Assembly (NCBI RefSeq): GCF_014204495.1
Contig: NZ_JACHLN010000001.1
Coordinates: forward strand, 310,001-374,000
From: Sphingomonas kyeonggiensis
Lineage (GTDB): Bacteria > Pseudomonadota > Alphaproteobacteria > Sphingomonadales > Sphingomonadaceae
Direction of reading: 5' to 3'
DNA: 64,000 nt
Part shown: positions 6,326-15,724 of the stretch, piece by piece
How positions within the stretch are numbered: position 1 is the stretch's first letter
Layout of the letters: every line of letters starts with the position of its first letter
Made by a program: the position numbers and the translations under genes
The notes under the pieces: model-generated
Seen by the model: only the letters and a program-made list of their open reading frames with translations
Database searches by the model: none
Told to the model about the DNA's origin: nothing

Positions 6326-8925
6326 CCGTCGACAATTATCAGGCCTTCCTTGAGGCGAAGATCCCGCAGGCCCTGCTGGCCGGGTTCGAGTGCGATCTGG
6401 ACGAGGTACGCACCCACCTGACCGATGGGCGCGAGATGCGGCCGCATGTCCGGGCGATTGTCCAATGGGGCGTGCGGGGCGGCCGGCGAGGCTACTTCCT
6501 GGCCTTCGGCCTGCACAAGACGATGATCCAGCTCGAGACGGTGCGGATCGTCGCGGACAAGGCCGGCGGGCCCGCGATCATCGTGCTTCCGCTCGGCGTG
6601 CGTCAGGAATTCTTCGCCGACGCCGAGCTGCTCGGGACGATGGTCGCCTTTTGCCAGAGCGATGCCGAGATCGAAAAGCTGGCCGACCGCATCCACTGGC
6701 CCGCCGACCAGCAGCCGATCATTCTCACGAACTACGAGAGCGTCCGCGAGGGCAAGATCGACGTGTCGCGCTTCGTGGTCGCGAGCCTGGACGAGGCGGA
6801 CGTCCTCCGCAGCTATGGCTCGAAGACCTATCAGGAGTTCCTGCCGCTCTTCGAGGCGGTACCCTACCGCTACGTTGCCACCGCCACCCCTAACCCGAAC
6901 CGGCACAAGGAGCTGATCCACTATGCCGGGTTCCTCGGCATCATGGACACCGGCCAGGCGCTGACCCGGTTCTTCCAGCGCAACAGCGAGAAGGCGGGCG
7001 ACCTGACCCTCTACCCCCACAAGGAAGAGGAATTCTGGCTGTGGCTCAACAGCTGGGCATGCTGTGCGAACCGGCCCAGCGATCTTGGCTTCAGCGATGA
7101 CGATTACGAGCTGCCGCCGATCGAGGTGCGCTGGCACGTCGTCGCTGCCGATCTCGCCGACGCGGGGACGGACAGCATGGGACAGGGCAAGCTGCTGCGC
7201 GACGCGGCGCTGGGTGTCCAGGAAGCCGCGCGCGAGAAGCGCAGCACCCTGCCGGCCCGCATTGCCAAGGTGACCGAGATCGTCGCGGCCGCCCCGGCGG
7301 ACCACTTCATCCTCTGGCACGATCTCGAAGATGAGCGGAAGGCGCTGGCCGTCTCCGTCCCCGAAAGCGAATTCGTCTATGGCTCGCAGAAGCTGGGCCA
7401 GCGCGAAGACATCGTCGAGCGGTTCAAGACCGGCCTCCTGCGCAACCTCGGCGCCAAGCCGAGCATGCTCGGTGCGGGCGGCAACCTTCAGCGCCACTGC
7501 CACCGGGCGATATTCGCGGGCGTCGGCTTCAAGTTCCGCGATTTCATCCAGGCTATTCACCGCATCCAGCGGTTCGGCCAGCCCCTGCCCGTCGTCATCG
7601 ACATCGTGTCCGCGGAGACCGAAACCGAGGTCGTTCGCGACCTGCAGATGAAGTGGGCGCAGCACGACGAGATGGCCGAGCGTATGAGTGGCATCATCCG
7701 CCGCTTTGGCCTGCAGCATGATGTCGCACTCGCCGGGCTCAAGCGGAGCATCGGCGTGGAGCGGCGCGAGGCGGCCGGCACCGGCTGGGCGCTCGCGAAC
7801 AACGACTGCGTTGATGAGGCGGCGCGGCTCGAGGAGGGATCGGTCGACCTGATCGTCACCAGCATCCCCTTCTCGAACCACTACGAATACACGCCGAGCT
7901 ACAACGACTTCGGCCACACCGACGACGATCGGCATTTCTTCGCACAGATGGATCATCTGACGCCCGCACTCTTCCGTGCGCTGGCGCCCGGCCGGCTGGC
8001 CTGCATCCACGTCAAGGACCGGATCCTGTTTGGCTCGGTGACCGGCGAGGGCGTGCCGACGGTCAACCCGTTCCACGCCAAGGCAATCTTCCACTACCTG
8101 AGCCACGGTTTCCAGTTTCTCGGCATGCGGCACGTCGACACCGACGTCGTGCGCGAGAACAACCAGACCTATCGGCTCAGCTACAGCGAGATGCTGAAGG
8201 ACGCGACCAAGATGGGTTGCGGCTCGCCGGAATACATCCTGCTGTTCCGCAAGCCCCAGACCGATCGCTCCAAGGGCTATGCCGACAATCCCGTCGCGAA
8301 AGACCCGGCCGGCTACAGCCTGGCGCGCTGGCAGGTCGATGCCCATGCGCATTGGCGCAGCAGCGGCGACCGGCTGCTGACCCCCGAGGAGCTGGCGCAC
8401 GAAACGCTTGCCGATCACGTCGAGCGCTTCGCGAACATGCCCATCGGCACGCTGGTCAAGGCGTTCCGCGAGCAGAGCCGCGGCATCGTCTATGACTATG
8501 ACGCGCACGTCGCGATCGGCGAGACGATCGAGGAGCGCGGCGCCAGTGACGGCCGGGGCAAGCTGCCCCGCACCTTCATGGCGCTGGCGCCCGGATCGAC
8601 CGATATCGGCATCTGGGACGACATCGTGCGCATGCGCACCCTCAACGCCGAGCAGGCGCGGAAGGGTGCTGAGAAGCACGTATGCCCGCTCCAGTTCGAC
8701 ATCGTCGACCGGCTGATCGACTTCTACTCGATGCCGGGCGAGCTGGTGTTCGACCCCTTCGCCGGGCTCGGCACCGTGCCGATGCGCGCGGTGAAGCTCG
8801 GGCGCCGCGGCGCCGGCAGCGAGCTGAACCCAACCTATTTCGACTTCGCCTGCCAGTACCTGCGCGAAGCGGAGGCAGAGGCGGCCGTGCCGTCGCTGTT
8901 CGACCTGATGGGCATCGCGGCATGA
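6322..8925 (+). CDS. Helicase-DNA methyltransferase fusion
   Basis: The 867-residue protein joins two enzymes. Residues about 40-470 form an SF2 helicase-like ATPase: a Walker A-like FGLHKT (62-67), motif II LDEAD (156-160) and motif [10 protein letters not shown] (near 413). Residues about 480-860 form an amino-methyltransferase: the catalytic motif TSIPF (near 513), a variant of (D/N/S)PP(Y/F/W), and an AdoMet-binding motif DPFAGLGT (near 811). The order IV then I marks a beta-type N4-cytosine or N6-adenine enzyme. The His in the P-loop (GLHKT instead of GxGKT) is odd. The protein probably modifies phage DNA against host restriction while translocating or remodelling (inference). Confidence 0.75.
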   Translation: MTVDNYQAFLEAKIPQALLAGFECDLDEVRTHLTDGREMRPHVRAIVQWGVRGGRRGYFLAFGLHKTMIQLETVRIVADKAGGPAIIVLPLGVRQEFFADAELLGTMVAFCQSDAEIEKLADRIHWPADQQPIILTNYESVREGKIDVSRFVVASLDEADVLRSYGSKTYQEFLPLFEAVPYRYVATATPNPNRHKELIHYAGFLGIMDTGQALTRFFQRNSEKAGDLTLYPHKEEEFWLWLNSWACCANRPSDLGFSDDDYELPPIEVRWHVVAADLADAGTDSMGQGKLLRDAALGVQEAAREKRSTLPARIAKVTEIVAAAPADHFILWHDLEDERKALAVSVPESEFVYGSQKLGQREDIVERFKTGLLRNLGAKPSMLGAGGNLQRHCHRAIFAGVGFKFRDFIQAIHRIQRFGQPLPVVIDIVSAETETEVVRDLQMKWAQHDEMAERMSGIIRRFGLQHDVALAGLKRSIGVERREAAGTGWALANNDCVDEAARLEEGSVDLIVTSIPFSNHYEYTPSYNDFGHTDDDRHFFAQMDHLTPALFRALAPGRLACIHVKDRILFGSVTGEGVPTVNPFHAKAIFHYLSHGFQFLGMRHVDTDVVRENNQTYRLSYSEMLKDATKMGCGSPEYILLFRKPQTDRSKGYADNPVAKDPAGYSLARWQVDAHAHWRSSGDRLLTPEELAHETLADHVERFANMPIGTLVKAFREQSRGIVYDYDAHVAIGETIEERGASDGRGKLPRTFMALAPGSTDIGIWDDIVRMRTLNAEQARKGAEKHVCPLQFDIVDRLIDFYSMPGELVFDPFAGLGTVPMRAVKLGRRGAGSELNPTYFDFACQYLREAEAEAAVPSLFDLMGIAA

Positions 8926-9167
8926 CGGAAGCCCATCCCCTTCTCGACGCCGCCGCCCAGGGCGCCCGGCTCGAGGCGCTCGTGCAGCACGCACAGAAGC
9001 GCGTGGCCCGCGCCGACGAACGCCGCGACCGCGCGAACCTCGAAGTGACCGACGCCTTCGACGGGCTCGAAGCCGCGAAGGCCAATCTTGCCGCCTGGCT
9101 GGCGGCCAACCCCGATCCGCAGCTGAGCATGATCGAGGCCATCACCCCCAAGGGAGACGAAGAATGA
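8922..9167 (+). CDS. Small coiled-coil phage protein, 81 aa
   Basis: The ATG at 8922 overlaps the preceding stop (ATGA), and the stop overlaps the GapR-like start in the same way. The product is a mostly helical Ala/Arg/Glu-rich chain with heptad-like spacing across residues 15-60, so a coiled coil is likely. Its function is unknown; it may act with the neighbouring GapR-like protein. Confidence 0.5.
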   Translation: MTEAHPLLDAAAQGARLEALVQHAQKRVARADERRDRANLEVTDAFDGLEAAKANLAAWLAANPDPQLSMIEAITPKGDEE

Positions 9168-9400
9168 GCGACAGCATTTCCGCTGAACAGCTTCGCCTCT
9201 TCATCGAGCGCATCGAGCGCCTCGAGGAGGAGAAGAAGGGCATCGCCGACGATGTGAAGGATGTCTATTCGGAGGCGAAGTCGACCGGCTTCGACGTCAA
9301 GACGATGCGCGCCATCGTCCGGCTCCGGAAGATGGAGAAGCACCACCGCGACGAGGCGGAGATGCTCCTCGAAACCTACAAGCAGGCGCTGGGCATCTGA
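9164..9400 (+). CDS. GapR/DUF2312-family nucleoid protein
   Basis: The 78-residue protein follows the DUF2312/GapR pattern closely: [21 protein letters not shown], then [18 protein letters not shown] and RLRKMEKH. GapR is an alphaproteobacterial DNA-binding protein that clamps overtwisted DNA and supports replication and topoisomerase action. Prophages often carry copies. It lies directly upstream of the phage sliding clamp with a 1-nt overlap, which fits a role in phage replication (inference). Confidence 0.85.
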   Translation: MSDSISAEQLRLFIERIERLEEEKKGIADDVKDVYSEAKSTGFDVKTMRAIVRLRKMEKHHRDEAEMLLETYKQALGI

Positions 9401-10521
9401 TGGCCGGGCCCCTCTTCACCTGCGAGGCCAAGGCCCTCGCCGGCGCGCTCCGCTCCGTCCGCGAGGTGGTCGAACGCACCAACACCATCGTCATCCTGGG
9501 CAACGTGCTGATCGAGGCCGATGCGGCCGGCACCGTCCGGGTGACCTGCAGCAACCTCAGCATCGAGGCGACGCGCGTCGTCGCCGCGCAGGTGCGCGAG
9601 CCGGGCGCCATCACCGTGCCGGCGAGCCGCTTCACCGATGTCGTCGGCGCAATGGAAGATGGCGCCCAGGTCGAGTGCGATGCCAGCGGCGACGGTGGCA
9701 AGATGCTGGTCAAGTCCGGCCGTAGCCGCTTCACCTTCGCGACGCTGCCAGCCAAGGACTTCCCGGGCATGGTGTTCGGCGCCTCGGCGACCACCATCGA
9801 GATGCCGGCGCTCACCCTCAACGACGCGCTGGTGACCGTCCGCCCGGCGATCTCGACGGAAGAGACGCGCTATTACCTGTGCGGCGTGTTCTTCCACGTC
9901 CGCGAAGAAAAGCTGCGCTTCGCCGCGACCGATGGCCACCGTTTGGCCCGCGTCGTCATTCCGATGCCGGACGGTGCCGCTGACCTGCCCGACACGATCG
10001 TTTCCACGGCCGTGATCGACCTGGTCAAGAAGAACCTGCCCGATGGCGATGCCAACGTCCGGATCGAGTTTAGCGGGGCGAAGGTGCGGTTCAGCATCGG
10101 CGATCTGGTGATCACCGCCAAGGCGGTGGAGGGCACCTATCCTGAATACACCCGGGTCATCCCGCCCAAGCCGTCCCAGCGCATCGAGGTCGATCGCGAT
10201 GCGCTCTCGAAGGGGCTCAAGCGGGTGCTGCTCGCAAACGACGACAAGACGCGGTCGGTCAAGCTCAGCGTCACGCCGTCGGCGCTGGCGATCACTTCCG
10301 CCTCGACGGTGGTCGACGGCAGCGAGGAAGTGCCCTGCGAGGCCAAGATCAAGGGCGGCGAGTTCGTCGTCGGCTTCAATGGCCGCTACCTGAGCGACCT
10401 CCTCGGCGTGCTCGACGTCGATAGCGTCATCTTCGAATCGGACGAACCCACCGCTCCCACCCTGATCACCAGCCCCGGCCGGCCGGACGCAACGCTCGTC
10501 CTGATGCCGATGCGCGTCTGA
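9400..10521 (+). CDS. dnaN: Phage-encoded DNA polymerase III beta clamp
   Basis: The 373-residue length and the three-domain repeat match bacterial DnaN. Recognisable segments are NTIVILGNVLIEA (residues 28-40), the domain-2 signature FAATDGHRLARV (about 178-190) and a C-terminal LVLMPMRV that matches the usual clamp terminus. The clamp encircles DNA and tethers polymerase. A phage copy could favour phage replication or recruit different partners. It sits between GapR and two small/modification genes in the early operon. Identification is firm; the reason the phage carries its own clamp is inference. Confidence 0.9.
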   Translation: MAGPLFTCEAKALAGALRSVREVVERTNTIVILGNVLIEADAAGTVRVTCSNLSIEATRVVAAQVREPGAITVPASRFTDVVGAMEDGAQVECDASGDGGKMLVKSGRSRFTFATLPAKDFPGMVFGASATTIEMPALTLNDALVTVRPAISTEETRYYLCGVFFHVREEKLRFAATDGHRLARVVIPMPDGAADLPDTIVSTAVIDLVKKNLPDGDANVRIEFSGAKVRFSIGDLVITAKAVEGTYPEYTRVIPPKPSQRIEVDRDALSKGLKRVLLANDDKTRSVKLSVTPSALAITSASTVVDGSEEVPCEAKIKGGEFVVGFNGRYLSDLLGVLDVDSVIFESDEPTAPTLITSPGRPDATLVLMPMRV

Positions 10522-10533
10522 GGAGAAATCGAA

Positions 10534-10794
10534 ATGTCTATGGATATTACCGTCACCTGCGACATGTGCCGCAAGGACATCACCGACAGAAAGACGATCT
10601 GCGAAGGCTGCGCGCATGACGACGAGGTAGTGCCCGCGGATCACACCGTCCTGCACGACCTTTCCGCAGCAATCCGCCGCGGGGACTGTACCGAGGCTGG
10701 GCACCTCCTCGACCGCCTGGTCGCCAAGGAACAGGGCGCCCGCGAGGCGGTCGAGCGCGGCCGGTTCTCGCCTGCAGCGAGGAAGGCAGCGTAA
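10534..10794 (+). CDS. Small zinc-finger-like phage protein
   Basis: A GAGGAG ribosome-binding site precedes the ATG at 10534. The 86-residue product has CDMC near residue 9 and CEGC near residue 23, a small zinc knuckle, followed by an acidic-to-basic helical tail. It shares one base with the methyltransferase start. The function is unknown; it may assist the modification enzymes. Confidence 0.5.
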   Translation: MSMDITVTCDMCRKDITDRKTICEGCAHDDEVVPADHTVLHDLSAAIRRGDCTEAGHLLDRLVAKEQGAREAVERGRFSPAARKAA

Positions 10795-13307
10795 TGGCCG
10801 CACTCCTCGGCTCCCATACCTCCGAGCGGATCGTCCGGCACGCCCATGTCTTCTGCGGCATCGGCGCGGGCGCGAAGGGCTTCAACATGGCCAAGGCCCG
10901 CGTCGGCAATGTCGTCGCGCGCTTCGTCTGCACGGGCGGCATCGATGTCGACGCCGGCGCAATCCGCAACTTCGAGCGCCTGACCGGTGTGCCTGGCACC
11001 GTGATGGATCTATTCTCGCGCGAGCAATACATCGCGTTCCACGGCAAGGAGCCTCCGGCCGGCTGGCGCGAAGCCACGCCCGCAGACATCCGCGCCGCGC
11101 TCGTCGGTCCGGACGGCGTTCGGCCGGACGTCATCTTCCTCTCGGCGCCGTGCAAGGGCTTCTCGGGCCTGCTGAGCTCGAAGCAGTCGCTCACCGACAA
11201 GTATCAGGCGCTCAACGCGCTGACCCTGCGCGGTGTCTGGCTGGTGTGCGAGGCGTTCAAGGACGAGCCGGTCCCGGCGATCCTGTTCGAGAATGTGCCC
11301 AGGATCCTGACGCGCGGCCGGTGGCTGCTCGACCAGATCGGCGCCATCCTCCGCGGCTATACTTATAACTGCGCCGAGACGGTGCACGATTGCGGCGTGC
11401 TCGGCGGCCTCGCCCAGAGCCGCAAGCGCATGCTGCTGATCGCCCGCCAGCGCGAGATCATCCCGAACTTCATCTACGAGCCCGAGAAGAAGCGCCTGCG
11501 CGGCGTGGGCGAGGTGATCGGCAAGCTGCCCATGCCCGGCGATCCGGTCGCCGGCGTCATGCACCGCATGCCGATGCTGCAGTGGAAGACGTGGGTCCGC
11601 CTGGCGCTGGTGCCGGCCGGCCGCGACTGGCGCGCGCTGAACGAGCTGGCCGTGGTCGATGGCGTGCTGCGCGACTATGGCATCGTTCCCGAGCAGGCGC
11701 TGCGCGATGGCGCGCTGGGTGTCATGGGCTGGGACGAGATGTCCGGCGTCGTAATCGGCAACCAGCGCTCGCCGCTTCACGGCCGGCATAGCGTTGCTGA
11801 TCCGCGCACCAACGAGCTTCGCAGCGGTGGATACGGCGTGCTCGGCTTCGAGGGCCCGGTAGGCACGGTCGCTGGCGAATCTCTGCCCAGCAATGGAAAG
11901 TTCGCGGTTGCCGACCCTCGCGCGGGCGGCTGGCACAATGAGGCGCTGGGCGTGCGGGCGTGGGAGGATGTCGGCCGGGTGGTGGCAGGTTCCTCTCGAC
12001 CGGCCAACGGCGCGCATAGCGTCGCCGACCCGCGCTATGCCGCCCGAGACCAGACACTCGGCGTCGCAGCGTGGGCCGAGGCGGCTGGCACCGTCCAAGC
12101 CAAGAGCGGCCCGACGAACGGCGCATTCTCCGTCGCGGACCCCCGGCCGGGCTATGGGGCAGCGACACATGGCAACATCATGCGTGTGTCCGAATGGGAC
12201 CGGCCATCGCCCACTGTCACCACCGGACACGGCCCGACGAACGGAGGCCACGCGATCGCTGACCCGCGCGTCGACGGCCACCCGCGCTCAGTGCAGCTCG
12301 GCGTTCGGGCATGGGATGCCACCGCACCGTGCATCAAGGGCGACGTGTCCGTCGGCACCGGCCCCTACGCGGTCCAGGATCCGCGCATGCTCGGGCGCCC
12401 GCGCTTCAACAACATCTTCCGCATCGTGCCCTTCGAGGATGCCTCACCCGCGGTGGCCGGCCCAGGCGGGGCGGCTGGCGGCGTTTGCGTCGCTGACCCT
12501 CGGCCGCTCGACAAGGACTATACGACTACCAAATACAAGGTCACCCCTTGGGAAGGCCAGAGCCGCACCGTTATCGGCGCGTCGACCACGGGCGACGGCG
12601 CCTTCGCGGTGGCCGATCCCCGGCCCACGCACGGCCCCCACGCCCACCAGAACAAGATGCGGGTCGTGTCGGCGGAGGATCCCGCCCCGACCATCACCGG
12701 CAGCGATCGCGTGGGCTCCGGCGCACTCAGCGTCGCCGATCCCCGCCCTGTCGGCTTCCGCGATGGCCGCGAGCACTTCGGTGCAGGTGGTCATTACGGG
12801 GTGGTGCCTTGGGCAGAGCCGGCCAAAACTGTTACCGGGCAGCCGTGCTCGTATGACCGCGGCTTCAACTCGGTCGCGGACCCGCGCGAGGCGGCCGGTG
12901 AAGCGTTGCCCGCCCTGCCCGGCCCTGACGACCGCCTGGTCGCCCACATCATCGCGCTCGACGGCACCTGCCATCGCCCCTTCACCACGCTCGACCTCGC
13001 CTCGCTGCAGTCGATCGTGGATCCGGAGCTGACCTTCTACCGGGACGCGGACGGCATCTGGCACATGCGGACGCCGTTCGAGCTGGACAGCAAGAGCGAC
13101 GCCGAGAAGCGCGAATGGATCGGCAATGCGGTGCCCAGCGAGAGCGCGGCGGAGATCGGCGGCGTCATCGGCGAGGCGATCCTGCTGGCCGATCTGGGCG
13201 AGACGTTCAGCCTGTCGGCCAGCACCATCTGGGTTTCGCCAGCGCGCGTCGCGCTCGCCGTTGACACCCAGCAGCATGCCTTCCTCATGGAGGCTGGACG
13301 CGCGTGA
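10794..13307 (+). CDS. Cytosine-5 DNA methyltransferase with tandem repeats in the target-recognition region
   Basis: Catalytic motifs of C5 methyltransferases are present: FCGIGAG (20-26, AdoMet), PCKGFS with catalytic Cys120, ENVPRI (166-171), QSRKR (208-212) and a C-terminal GNAVPS (near 777). Between the QxRxR motif and GNAVP the protein carries ten copies of a unit of about 38-47 residues ending in VADPR or a variant, spanning residues about 330-700. Each unit also has a hydrophobic-x-x-W segment and a TVTG-like strand, which resembles the segment conserved near the end of C5 target-recognition domains. At 837 residues it is about twice the usual length. It probably protects phage DNA, possibly at several sequences. 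It is flanked by the clamp and the PP-loop gene. Confidence 0.85.
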   Translation: MAALLGSHTSERIVRHAHVFCGIGAGAKGFNMAKARVGNVVARFVCTGGIDVDAGAIRNFERLTGVPGTVMDLFSREQYIAFHGKEPPAGWREATPADIRAALVGPDGVRPDVIFLSAPCKGFSGLLSSKQSLTDKYQALNALTLRGVWLVCEAFKDEPVPAILFENVPRILTRGRWLLDQIGAILRGYTYNCAETVHDCGVLGGLAQSRKRMLLIARQREIIPNFIYEPEKKRLRGVGEVIGKLPMPGDPVAGVMHRMPMLQWKTWVRLALVPAGRDWRALNELAVVDGVLRDYGIVPEQALRDGALGVMGWDEMSGVVIGNQRSPLHGRHSVADPRTNELRSGGYGVLGFEGPVGTVAGESLPSNGKFAVADPRAGGWHNEALGVRAWEDVGRVVAGSSRPANGAHSVADPRYAARDQTLGVAAWAEAAGTVQAKSGPTNGAFSVADPRPGYGAATHGNIMRVSEWDRPSPTVTTGHGPTNGGHAIADPRVDGHPRSVQLGVRAWDATAPCIKGDVSVGTGPYAVQDPRMLGRPRFNNIFRIVPFEDASPAVAGPGGAAGGVCVADPRPLDKDYTTTKYKVTPWEGQSRTVIGASTTGDGAFAVADPRPTHGPHAHQNKMRVVSAEDPAPTITGSDRVGSGALSVADPRPVGFRDGREHFGAGGHYGVVPWAEPAKTVTGQPCSYDRGFNSVADPREAAGEALPALPGPDDRLVAHIIALDGTCHRPFTTLDLASLQSIVDPELTFYRDADGIWHMRTPFELDSKSDAEKREWIGNAVPSESAAEIGGVIGEAILLADLGETFSLSASTIWVSPARVALAVDTQQHAFLMEAGRA

Positions 13308-14233
13308 TCAACAAGCAGGCGGCCACCGCGCCCATCGCCCTAGCAGACGCTGGCACGAGCTCGGTCGACTGGCCCGCAGCTGATCCTACCAGCCCGTTCT
13401 TCTGCCACGGCCCGACCGTGATCAGCCTCAGCGGCGGCCGGACGTCGGCCAAGATGCTGTTCCGCGTCCTCGAGGCGCATGGCGGTCGGCTGCCCGAATA
13501 TGTGCATGTCTGCTTTGCGAACACGGGCAAGGAACGCGAGCCCACCCTGCGCTTCGTGCACGAAATCTCTACCAGGTGGGGCGTCCGGGTCCGCTGGCTC
13601 GAGTTCCAGACGGACCTCGCGAGCGCAGGCGCCGAGGGCCGGTTCATCGAAGTCGGGTACAACAGCGCGTCGCGTAAGGGGGAGCCGTTCGATCGTCTGA
13701 TCGCGCGCAAGCAGGCGCTGCCCAGCGGGCGGCAGCGTTGGTGCACTGAGTTCCTGAAGGTCAAGGTCCTGTTCGACTTCGCGGCGTCGATCGGTTTGGG
13801 CCAGCCCGGCGATTTCATCGAGATGATCGGGCTGCGCGCGGACGAAAAGACGCGGATCGATCGCCTGCTTCGTGATGCTCGCAATGAAGCGAGCCATCTC
13901 AGCTTTCCCTTGTCAACCGCAGGCGTGGTGAAGGACGATATTTTTTCGTTCTGGGGCTCGCAACCGTTTGACCTGCAGTTGCCGCGCGGGCTTGGCAACT
14001 GCGATCAATGCCCATTCTTGGGCACAAAGGCGCGCATTGCCCGCGCCCAGATCGATCCGGCCAGCTGCGAGCAGTGGGCCCGTTGGGAGATCGTCACCGG
14101 CTACCGGTTCGGCCGGTATCACACCTTCGTGGAGCTGCTCGGCGTGGTGGCGAGGTCGCCCCGGTTGGAGCTGGACGAAGAGGTGGACACCGAGTGCGGC
14201 GCTTGGTGCCCGTCGATCATGGGCGGCATCTGA
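13304..14233 (+). CDS. PAPS-reductase-like PP-loop protein (phage)
   Basis: The 309-residue protein contains a PP-loop, SLSGGRTS (residues about 42-49), followed by a segment with FANTGKE. A Cys-rich C-terminal half (CDQCPF, then ECGAWCP at the end) could bind a metal or iron-sulphur cluster. PP-loop enzymes adenylate substrates, as in PAPS reductases, thiolases and DndC-type DNA modification proteins. Phage members are common, but their reaction is not established. The gene starts with a GTGA overlap of the methyltransferase, which hints at a nucleic-acid modification role (inference). Confidence 0.7.
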   Translation: MINKQAATAPIALADAGTSSVDWPAADPTSPFFCHGPTVISLSGGRTSAKMLFRVLEAHGGRLPEYVHVCFANTGKEREPTLRFVHEISTRWGVRVRWLEFQTDLASAGAEGRFIEVGYNSASRKGEPFDRLIARKQALPSGRQRWCTEFLKVKVLFDFAASIGLGQPGDFIEMIGLRADEKTRIDRLLRDARNEASHLSFPLSTAGVVKDDIFSFWGSQPFDLQLPRGLGNCDQCPFLGTKARIARAQIDPASCEQWARWEIVTGYRFGRYHTFVELLGVVARSPRLELDEEVDTECGAWCPSIMGGI

Positions 14234-14787
14234 TGGCGCCAGTATTTGAGGCTCCGCGGTCGAGCAACCTCGTCATCGGAAAGCACGTGCCGTGGAACGC
14301 CATGTGGAGCGGTGAGGAAGCCGGCGGCTATGAGATCCGTCCGTGTCGCTCGGTCAACGGCCGGCTGGCGGTCTGGCAGCGTCACGCGCCTAGCAAGGGC
14401 ACGCCGATCTTCGCCAAGCCCCATATGGTTCGCCAGCGCCGTTCCATCGCAGAGATGCGTTGCACGGTATGCGGGGAGTGCACGCCGGCAAATGACCGCT
14501 GGTGGTTCGGGCTCGGTCGCTTCCAGGACGGCTGGTTCATGACGACCGAGGCGCCCGTGCATCATGCATGCGCGCTGCACTCCGAGAAGGTCTGCCCTCA
14601 CCTGCGCGCGCTCGGCGCCCAGCTGCGGCGCTTCCCGGAAGGTCACTCTATCCTGCAAGCCCTCGTCGGCGGGCCCAAGGTGGCGGAAGATTTCGGCCTC
14701 GAGATCGACCCGGCGCGGCCGGTGATCGGCAACCTGAAGATCGCGTGGCCCGAGGATGCCGCGCAGATCAGGCGCCGGCACCTATGA
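14233..14787 (+). CDS. Hypothetical phage protein with Cys pairs, 184 aa
   Basis: I place the start at the ATG at 14233, which shares a base with the upstream TGA; the open frame extends upstream but runs through the previous gene. The product is 184 residues, with CTVCGEC near residue 77 and HHACALH near 112 as likely zinc ligands. The pattern recalls treble-clef or HNH-like folds, but I see no complete nuclease motif. It lies between the PP-loop gene and the replication-type genes. Confidence 0.55.
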   Translation: MAPVFEAPRSSNLVIGKHVPWNAMWSGEEAGGYEIRPCRSVNGRLAVWQRHAPSKGTPIFAKPHMVRQRRSIAEMRCTVCGECTPANDRWWFGLGRFQDGWFMTTEAPVHHACALHSEKVCPHLRALGAQLRRFPEGHSILQALVGGPKVAEDFGLEIDPARPVIGNLKIAWPEDAAQIRRRHL

Positions 14788-14837
14788 CCGATCGCATCAT
14801 CGCCCACATCATCGAAATCGAAATGGTCGCGCCATGA
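14784..14837 (+). CDS. Possible 17-codon coupling ORF
   Basis: A 17-residue frame, beginning MTDRIIAHIIEIEM, has an ATGA overlap with the gene before it and another with the gene after it. It would keep ribosomes moving between the two. Its residues resemble the RLVAHIIALDG segment near the C-terminus of the upstream methyltransferase (around 12940), so it may be a decayed fragment. Whether a stable peptide is made is unknown. Confidence 0.3.
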   Translation: MTDRIIAHIIEIEMVAP

Positions 14838-15724
14838 ATACCCTCTCCGCTCCGTTGCCCCTGACGCCGCCCGACGCCGATCTGCAGGACTTCGCGTTCA
14901 TGCCGCTCCACGTCGCGCGCCTGCGCGATAGCGACCTCGCCGCCGAGGCTGCTCCGGAGGCATGCTGGTATGCCGTGCTTCTCTGGGCCGCATCCTGGCA
15001 CCAACTGCCGGCAGGGTCGCTCCCGGATAACGATGCGGTGCTCGCGCGCCTCTGCGGCCTCGGTCGCGACCTGCGCACCTTCAAGAAGCATCGGGCTGAT
15101 GCCATGCGCGGCTTCGTCCGGTGCTCCGACGGCCGGCTATATCACCCGGTAGTGGCGGAGCAGGTCGTAGCCGCCTGGCAGAAGAAGCTTGAGCAGCGCT
15201 GGCGCACCGAGCTGGCGCGCATCAAGAAGGCCAATCAGCGCAACGGCACCGACCTCCCGTCCCCGACCTTCGATGAGTTCATCGCTGGGGACAAGGCTAT
15301 CCCGGTCCCCGATGTGTCCCCGGGGACAACAGCCGATGTCCCCGGGGAAATCACCTCCAAGAGACAGGGAGAGGGACAGGGACAGGGAGAATATAGTTCC
15401 GATGCTAACGCATCGGGCGCCGCGGCGCCGCCCGCCGTGATCGATCCGGAAAAGGTCATGTTCGATGCCGGCCGCACGCTGCTCACCTCGGCCGGTATCA
15501 GCATCGAGGCGGCCGGGCGCCTGCTGGGCAGGTGGAAGCGAGACCATGGCGCCGAGGCGGTGATCATCGCACTCGGCAAGGCGCAGCGCGAAGGCGCGAT
15601 CGACCCCAAATCATTCATCGAAGGATGCCTGCGGAATGGCCAACGATCTCTCAGTGCTGGACGCGGCGGGGACGGGTTCCTCGCTGCCGTTATTGACGCC
15701 GAGCGTGATGACCGTGCTGGATAA
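14834..15724 (+). CDS. DUF1376-type replication protein
   Basis: The ATG at 14834 gives 296 residues. The N-terminal 115 residues match the DUF1376 pattern: DFAFMPLHVARLRDSD, ACWYAVLLWAASWHQ, then RLCGL and FVRCSDGRLYHPVVAEQV. Such genes occupy the replication-initiator slot (lambda O-like) in many alphaproteobacterial phages; activity as an origin binder is inferred. A linker contains an in-frame Gln-Gly-Glu run encoded by repeated GGGACA units at 15361-15390, and a C-terminal helical domain follows. Its 3' end overlaps the next gene by 89 nt. Confidence 0.7.
   Translation: MNTLSAPLPLTPPDADLQDFAFMPLHVARLRDSDLAAEAAPEACWYAVLLWAASWHQLPAGSLPDNDAVLARLCGLGRDLRTFKKHRADAMRGFVRCSDGRLYHPVVAEQVVAAWQKKLEQRWRTELARIKKANQRNGTDLPSPTFDEFIAGDKAIPVPDVSPGTTADVPGEITSKRQGEGQGQGEYSSDANASGAAAPPAVIDPEKVMFDAGRTLLTSAGISIEAAGRLLGRWKRDHGAEAVIIALGKAQREGAIDPKSFIEGCLRNGQRSLSAGRGGDGFLAAVIDAERDDRAG

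Noticed and set aside
6115..8994. 959-residue open frame on the minus strand
   Set aside because: It is antisense to the helicase-methyltransferase, has a composition driven by GC-rich codons and no recognisable motif. The plus strand has clear enzyme motifs.
15361..15392. Short tandem GGGACA-type repeat
   Set aside because: It is in frame inside the DUF1376 gene and encodes a Gln/Gly/Glu linker. I see no iteron spacing that would mark it as an origin, although an origin in this gene cannot be excluded.
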